From Oscillospiraceae bacterium (lineage in GTDB: Bacteria; Bacillota; Clostridia; Oscillospirales; Oscillospiraceae), in assembly GCA_017539635.1 (NCBI GenBank), contig JAFYCQ010000008.1, positions 1 through 8,660 of the forward strand: 8,660 bases of DNA, given 5' to 3'. Below the pieces are notes generated by a model that did not search any database, was not told the origin of the DNA, and saw nothing but the letters and a program-made list of their open reading frames with translations. Positions 5,010 to 8,660 of this stretch are shown in pieces (positions within the stretch are counted from its first letter, which is position 1; each line of letters starts with the position of its first letter). The translations under genes and the position numbers were made by a program.

Positions 5010-5843
5010 ATGGAAATGTACGACAGACTTAACGCCTGCTTGAAGGCCGTAAGGGAAAAGACGGATTACGTACCGGACATCGCCCTGGTTTTAGGCAGCG
5101 GCCTGGGGGCCTTTGCCGATAAAATGGAGGCGGCGGCCTCCATAAACTACGCCGATATCCCCGGCTTTCCCGTCTCCACCGTGTCGGGGCACGCCGGAAA
5201 GTTCGTTTTCGGGGAGATAGAGGGGGCCAAATGCGTCGTCATGCAGGGCCGTGTCCACTATTACGAGGGCTACGACGTCTCCGAGGTCGTCATGCCCGCC
5301 CGGTTAATGGCCATGATGGGGGCAAAGGTGCTGTTTCTCACCAACGCCGCCGGAGGAACTGACCCGGATTTTGACGTGGGGGACTTCATGCTCATAACCG
5401 ACCACATATTGACCTTCTTCCCCAATCCGTTGAGAGGGCCGAACATCGATGAGCTGGGCACCCGCTTTCCCGATATGACCCACGCCTATGACCCCGCCCT
5501 TTGCGACTGCATAAGAAGGGCGGCTTCCGACGCCGGTATAAAGCTCCGGGAGGGTATCTATTGCCAGCTTACCGGCCCCAGCTTTGAAACGCCTGCGGAA
5601 ATACGAATGCTCAATATGCTGGGCGCGGGCGCCGTGGGCATGAGCACAGCCTGCGAGGCGGTGGCGGCAAACCACGCCGGGATGCGGGTCTGCGGCATTT
5701 CCAGCATAACCAACAAGGCCGCCGGATTTTCAAAGGCCCTGCTCACCCATGAGGAGGTCAAGGAAAACGGCCTTAAATCCGCCGCCGCCTTTGAAGCCTT
5801 GGTGCGCGGCAGCATCAAAAACATAAAAAAGGAGCTTAATTAA
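5010..5843 (+). CDS. Purine nucleoside phosphorylase (trimeric PNP family)
   Basis: A 277-residue enzyme that splits purine nucleosides with phosphate to the free base and (deoxy)ribose 1-phosphate; cytoplasmic. PNP family signatures are LGSGLG (28-33, phosphate loop), SGHAG (59-63), GRVHYYEG (80-87), TNAAGG (111-116), GPSFETPAEI (189-198), GMSTACE (210-216) and SITNKAAG (232-239). E193 and N235 match the 6-oxopurine-binding Glu and Asn of human PNP, which favours inosine/guanosine-type bases. H247 in THEEV matches the His near the 5'-hydroxyl. The ATG at 5010 follows GGAGG (4998-5002) with a 7-base spacer; a second ATG two codons on is possible. It starts 34 bp after the AT-rich gene and ends 2 bp before mtnA. 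The context suggests that it handles methylthioinosine or 5'-deoxyinosine as well as ordinary purine salvage. The names punA or deoD-like PNP-I are alternatives. Confidence 0.93.
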   Translation: MEMYDRLNACLKAVREKTDYVPDIALVLGSGLGAFADKMEAAASINYADIPGFPVSTVSGHAGKFVFGEIEGAKCVVMQGRVHYYEGYDVSEVVMPARLMAMMGAKVLFLTNAAGGTDPDFDVGDFMLITDHILTFFPNPLRGPNIDELGTRFPDMTHAYDPALCDCIRRAASDAGIKLREGIYCQLTGPSFETPAEIRMLNMLGAGAVGMSTACEAVAANHAGMRVCGISSITNKAAGFSKALLTHEEVKENGLKSAAAFEALVRGSIKNIKKELN

Positions 5844-5845
5844 AA

Positions 5846-6889
5846 GTGACGAGCCCTGTTTCCTCCCGCCTGTCCCCGGACGGCGGGGCGGTGATAATAA
5901 TAGACCAGACCTTATTGCCCGGCGAAGAAAAATATCTGACCCTGGAAACCGCCGGGGAGATGTACGAGGCCATTTACACGCTCCGGGTCCGGGGAGCCCC
6001 GGCCTTAGGCGTTTTCGCTGGGTACGCCATGGCGGCCCTGTGCAAAAAAAGCGGCCTTTCCGGCAAGGCGCTGACGGATTTTGCCGCGAAGACGGCGGAA
6101 TATCTCTCCTCCTCCCGCCCCACGGCGGTCAATCTCTCCCGCATGGCTTATCGCATGGCGGAAAAGGCAAAAAGCCTTGAAGCATTGCCGGCCGCCCGGG
6201 CGGCCGAGGCCCTTCGGCTTGAAGCCGAGGCTATTTTCACCGAGGACGCCGAGACCTGCCGGGCCATAGGCGAAAACGGCCTTACCCTTATTAAAGACGG
6301 CTTTACCGTTATGACCTACTGCAACGCAGGGCCCCTGGCCACCTCCAAATACGGCACAGCCCTCTCCCCATTAATGCTGGGGCTGGAGCGGGGCATGCAC
6401 TTCAGGGCTTACTGCTTCGAGACGCGGCCTTTATTGCAGGGCGCCCGCCTGACCGCCTGGGAGCTTTATAACGCCGGGGCGGAGGTCAATGTCGTCTGCG
6501 ACAACATGGCCGCCTCTTTAATGTCCGAAGGGCTTATCGACGCCGTTTTCGTGGGCTGCGACAGGGTGGCGAAAAACGGCGACGCGGCAAATAAGATCGG
6601 CACCCACGGCCTTGCCATAATAGCAAAGCGCTTCGGCGTGCCCTTTTACGTCTTCTGCCCCTCCACCACCGTGGACTTGAAGTGTAAGACCGGCAGAGAC
6701 ATCGTGATCGAAAACCGCCCGGGCGAGGAGATCGGCAGCCTCTATTTTGAAAAGCCGGTAACGCCCCGGGGCGTGGGCTTTTATAACCCCTCCTTCGATG
6801 TGACGCCAGCAGAGCTCATATCCGCCATCGTCACGGAAAAGGGAGTATTTCGTTATCCGTACGATATGGAAAGGATCCTGGACAAATGA
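5846..6889 (+). CDS. mtnA: S-methyl-5-thioribose-1-phosphate isomerase
   Basis: A 347-residue isomerase of the eIF-2B alpha/beta/delta-related family, converting 5-methylthioribose 1-phosphate to 5-methylthioribulose 1-phosphate in methionine (MTA) salvage. Family hallmarks are the RVRGAPALG loop (47-55), SSSRPTAVNL (88-97), TYCNAGPLAT (157-166) with the catalytic Cys at 159, and VGCDRVAKNGDAANKIGTH (236-254) with the catalytic Asp at 239. Length is normal. The start is a GTG at 5846, as no in-frame ATG lies at the right place. The RBS GGAG (5831-5834) lies 11 bases upstream, and the gene begins 2 bp after the phosphorylase stop, so coupling is likely. It overlaps mtaD by 4 bp (ATGA). Close relatives isomerise ribose 1,5-bisphosphate or 5-deoxyribose 1-phosphate, so the real substrate could be broader. 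A nucleosidase/kinase pair (mtnN/mtnK) is not in the window, and the phosphorylase can supply its substrate. Confidence 0.93.
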   Translation: MTSPVSSRLSPDGGAVIIIDQTLLPGEEKYLTLETAGEMYEAIYTLRVRGAPALGVFAGYAMAALCKKSGLSGKALTDFAAKTAEYLSSSRPTAVNLSRMAYRMAEKAKSLEALPAARAAEALRLEAEAIFTEDAETCRAIGENGLTLIKDGFTVMTYCNAGPLATSKYGTALSPLMLGLERGMHFRAYCFETRPLLQGARLTAWELYNAGAEVNVVCDNMAASLMSEGLIDAVFVGCDRVAKNGDAANKIGTHGLAIIAKRFGVPFYVFCPSTTVDLKCKTGRDIVIENRPGEEIGSLYFEKPVTPRGVGFYNPSFDVTPAELISAIVTEKGVFRYPYDMERILDK

Positions 6890-8151
6890 TAAGATTTTAT
6901 AACGGCAGAGTCATAACCATGCAGGGAGAACTGCGCCCGGAAAGCCTTGAGGTCTGGACCGACGGCGGAAAGATCGCCTACGTGGGCCCCGGCAAAGAGG
7001 GCGGCAGCTTTGAGCGGGAGATCGACATGAAGGGCGGAGTTTTGCTGCCGGGGTTTAAAAATGCCCACACTCATTCCGCCATGACCTTCCTGCGCTCCTT
7101 TGCCGACGACGAGCCCCTGGACACCTGGCTCAATCAGAAGGTCTTCCCCTACGAGGCAAAGCTCACCGGCGCGGCGGTCTATGCCTTCGCTAAGGTGGCG
7201 ATAATGGAGTATCTCTCCAGCGGCATAACCTCCTGCTTCGACATGTATTTCCACAACGACGCCTATGTTGCCGCCAATACGGAATGCGGCTTTCGCGCCG
7301 TGCTCTGCGGGGCAATAAACAACTTTGACAAAAACCCCCGGAAGCTGGAGGACGACTACAACAAATATAATGCCGTAAGCCCCCTCATTTCCTATAAGCT
7401 GGGCTTCCACGCTGAGTACACCACCGGAAAGCCCATACTGGAATATGTGGCGTCCCTGGCGAAAAAATACTCCGCCCCCGTTTACACCCACAATTCCGAG
7501 ACCGCCTCCGAGGTGGCCGGGTGTAAAGAGCGCTACGGCATGACCCCCACGGAGCTTTTCGACAGCTTAGGCATCTATGACTTCGGCGGCGGCGGCTTCC
7601 ACTGTGTTTACATGTCGGAGCGGGATTTGGAGATATTCAGAGACCGGGGACTTTTTGCCGTGACGAACCCCTCCTCCAACTTAAAGCTGGCCTCCGGCAT
7701 CGCGCCCCTGTGCGATATGAGAAAAGCCGGCATCTCCGTGGCCATAGGCACCGACGGGCCCGCCAGCAACAACGCTCTGGACATGTTCCGGGAGATGTAT
7801 CTGGCAGCCGTTCTGCCCAAGGTGCGGGAAATGGACGCCTCCGCCATGGACGCCGCCGACGTTTTGCGCTCGGCCTGCTCCGTCGGCGCCCTCGCCATGG
7901 GCCTGACAGACTGCGACTGCATAAAGGAGGGCAAGCGCGCCGACCTTGTGCTCATAGACACCAACCGCCCGAACATGCAGCCGGAGCACAATATAGTCAA
8001 GAACATAGTCTATGCCGGCTCCAAGGAAAACGTCCGCCTCACCATGATAGACGGCAGGGTGCTGTACGAAAACGGCGAGTTCTTCATCGGCGCCGAGCCG
8101 GGAAAGGTCTATGAGGAGGCCAACAGGCTGGCAAGGGAGATAACGGGATAA
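6886..8151 (+). CDS. mtaD: 5-methylthioadenosine/S-adenosylhomocysteine deaminase (amidohydrolase)
   Basis: A 421-residue metal-dependent amidohydrolase of the MTA/SAH deaminase group (relatives act on 5'-deoxyadenosine), hydrolysing the adenine amino group to give the inosine analogue and ammonia. An N-terminal beta-sandwich strand set (1-50) leads to the metal motif NAHTH (59-63; H61, H63). GFHAEY (173-178) has H175, in the position of a ribose-contacting His. H202 in THNSET is the third metal His, with E205 as the likely catalytic Glu. H239 in GGGFHC and D290 in IGTDGPASNN complete the site by comparison with the Thermotoga enzyme. The C-terminal KRADLVLID (350-358) returns to the small beta domain. 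It starts inside the mtnA stop (ATGA) and is last in its operon, followed by a strong terminator. Guanine or cytosine deaminase and chlorohydrolase relatives are alternatives, but the mtnA partner favours MTA. Exact substrate is inferred. Confidence 0.87.
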   Translation: MIRFYNGRVITMQGELRPESLEVWTDGGKIAYVGPGKEGGSFEREIDMKGGVLLPGFKNAHTHSAMTFLRSFADDEPLDTWLNQKVFPYEAKLTGAAVYAFAKVAIMEYLSSGITSCFDMYFHNDAYVAANTECGFRAVLCGAINNFDKNPRKLEDDYNKYNAVSPLISYKLGFHAEYTTGKPILEYVASLAKKYSAPVYTHNSETASEVAGCKERYGMTPTELFDSLGIYDFGGGGFHCVYMSERDLEIFRDRGLFAVTNPSSNLKLASGIAPLCDMRKAGISVAIGTDGPASNNALDMFREMYLAAVLPKVREMDASAMDAADVLRSACSVGALAMGLTDCDCIKEGKRADLVLIDTNRPNMQPEHNIVKNIVYAGSKENVRLTMIDGRVLYENGEFFIGAEPGKVYEEANRLAREITG

Positions 8152-8171
8152 GCATTCCGTGAGAATAATGA

Positions 8172-8204
8172 AAAAACGCTTCGTGTCAATTACGAAGCGT
8201 TTTT
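8172..8204. terminator. Strong bidirectional intrinsic terminator
   Basis: A perfect 13-bp stem (8172-8184 with 8192-8204, arm AAAAACGCTTCGT) with a 7-base loop. T-runs follow on both strands: 8200-8204 on plus and 8171-8176 read on minus. It closes the salvage operon on the plus strand and the MATE transporter gene on the minus strand. The transporter stop codon lies in the loop. Confidence 0.94.
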
Positions 8205-8660
8205 CTCATAGTTGCGAAATACATGATTATCCCCAGCGCCAGGGATATGCCGTCGGCTATGGGCTGGGCCCAGATCAGGCCGAACAGGCCCACGGCCCTG
8301 TTCAGTATCAGCATAATGGGTATGAAAAGCCCCGCCTGACGCAGAACGGTGAGCAGTAGGGGCAGGACCCATTTACCCATGGCCTGCAGAACGGAATTGA
8401 ACAGGAACACAAAGGCCATGGCCGGCAATGTGACGCTCCAGCGGGTCAGAAACTCCGCCCCCAGCGTGACCGTTGCCTCGTCCGAGACGAAAAGCCGCAG
8501 CAGGGCGACGGGGAAGAGCTGGCAGACGGCCAGCATTACCGCCACGAAGACCAGCAGGATAACGATGGAAAACCGTACCACCGAGCGCACCCGGGGATGA
8601 TTTCCGGCGGCGTAGTTATAGCCGATAAGGGGCATGACACCCTGGGTTATGCCCACGGTG
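8186..8660 (-). CDS. MATE family efflux transporter, C-terminal part (runs off right edge)
   Basis: The final 157 or so codons of a multidrug and toxic compound extrusion (MATE, NorM/DinF-type) cation-coupled exporter in the cytoplasmic membrane. The stretch GITQGVMPLIGYNYAAGN, which opens the visible part, is the characteristic mid-protein MATE loop (G-x-x-Q-x-x-x-P-x-x-x-x-N-x-x-A). Beyond it about four hydrophobic segments are evident: one around SIVILLVFVAVMLAV, one around LPAMAFVFLFNSVL, one around LPLLLTVLRQAGLFIPIML, and one around ISLALGIIMYFA. The short basic tail is RKTLRN. A GTG at 8654-8656 is internal rather than the true start, which lies outside the window. The last codons are within the terminator stem and the stop codon is in its loop. 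Substrates cannot be told from this half. Confidence 0.92.
   Translation of the reverse strand, partial: TVGITQGVMPLIGYNYAAGNHPRVRSVVRFSIVILLVFVAVMLAVCQLFPVALLRLFVSDEATVTLGAEFLTRWSVTLPAMAFVFLFNSVLQAMGKWVLPLLLTVLRQAGLFIPIMLILNRAVGLFGLIWAQPIADGISLALGIIMYFATMRKTLRN

Noticed and set aside
6853..7491. 212-codon antisense frame opposite the deaminase gene
   Set aside because: It is a shadow of a strongly supported amidohydrolase gene, and its translation is Gly/Val-rich with no recognisable motifs.

Overview
The window looks like chromosome from a fairly GC-rich member of the Clostridia (Bacillota), perhaps an Oscillospirales/Ruminococcaceae-type anaerobe. This rests on a ctsR-mcsA-clpC heat-shock operon with CtsR heptad operators, strong GGAGG ribosome binding sites, a 2[4Fe-4S] ferredoxin, and proteins that read like Firmicutes family members. 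No rRNA, tRNA, CRISPR array or insertion sequence was seen. The taxonomic guess is inference.

Layout. On the minus strand, 1-1560 holds a CtsR-controlled protein quality control operon: promoter with two CtsR boxes, ctsR, a short McsA-like protein, then the start of clpC, which runs off the left edge. No mcsB lies between mcsA and clpC. Divergently, a 56-residue ferredoxin (1715-1885) has its own promoter and a hairpin terminator. From 2002 the plus strand carries a tightly packed RNA-modification block: a TrmN6-like tRNA methyltransferase, rsmI (16S rRNA 2'-O-methylation) and a NimA-like flavin split-barrel protein.

At 4070-4975 lies an unrecognised 301-residue protein whose DNA is strikingly AT-rich compared with everything around it. 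It has its own ribosome binding site and looks like a gene acquired between two operons.

From 5010 to 8151 three almost contiguous genes encode purine nucleoside phosphorylase, methylthioribose-1-phosphate isomerase (MtnA) and an MTA/SAH-deaminase-type amidohydrolase. In sequence they would deaminate methylthioadenosine (or 5'-deoxyadenosine) to the inosine analogue, cleave it with phosphate, and isomerise the sugar phosphate. This would be a nucleosidase- and kinase-free salvage route for the by-products of S-adenosylmethionine chemistry. A strong bidirectional terminator closes this operon. The 3' end of a convergent MATE-type efflux transporter gene overlaps that hairpin, and the transporter gene runs off the right edge.
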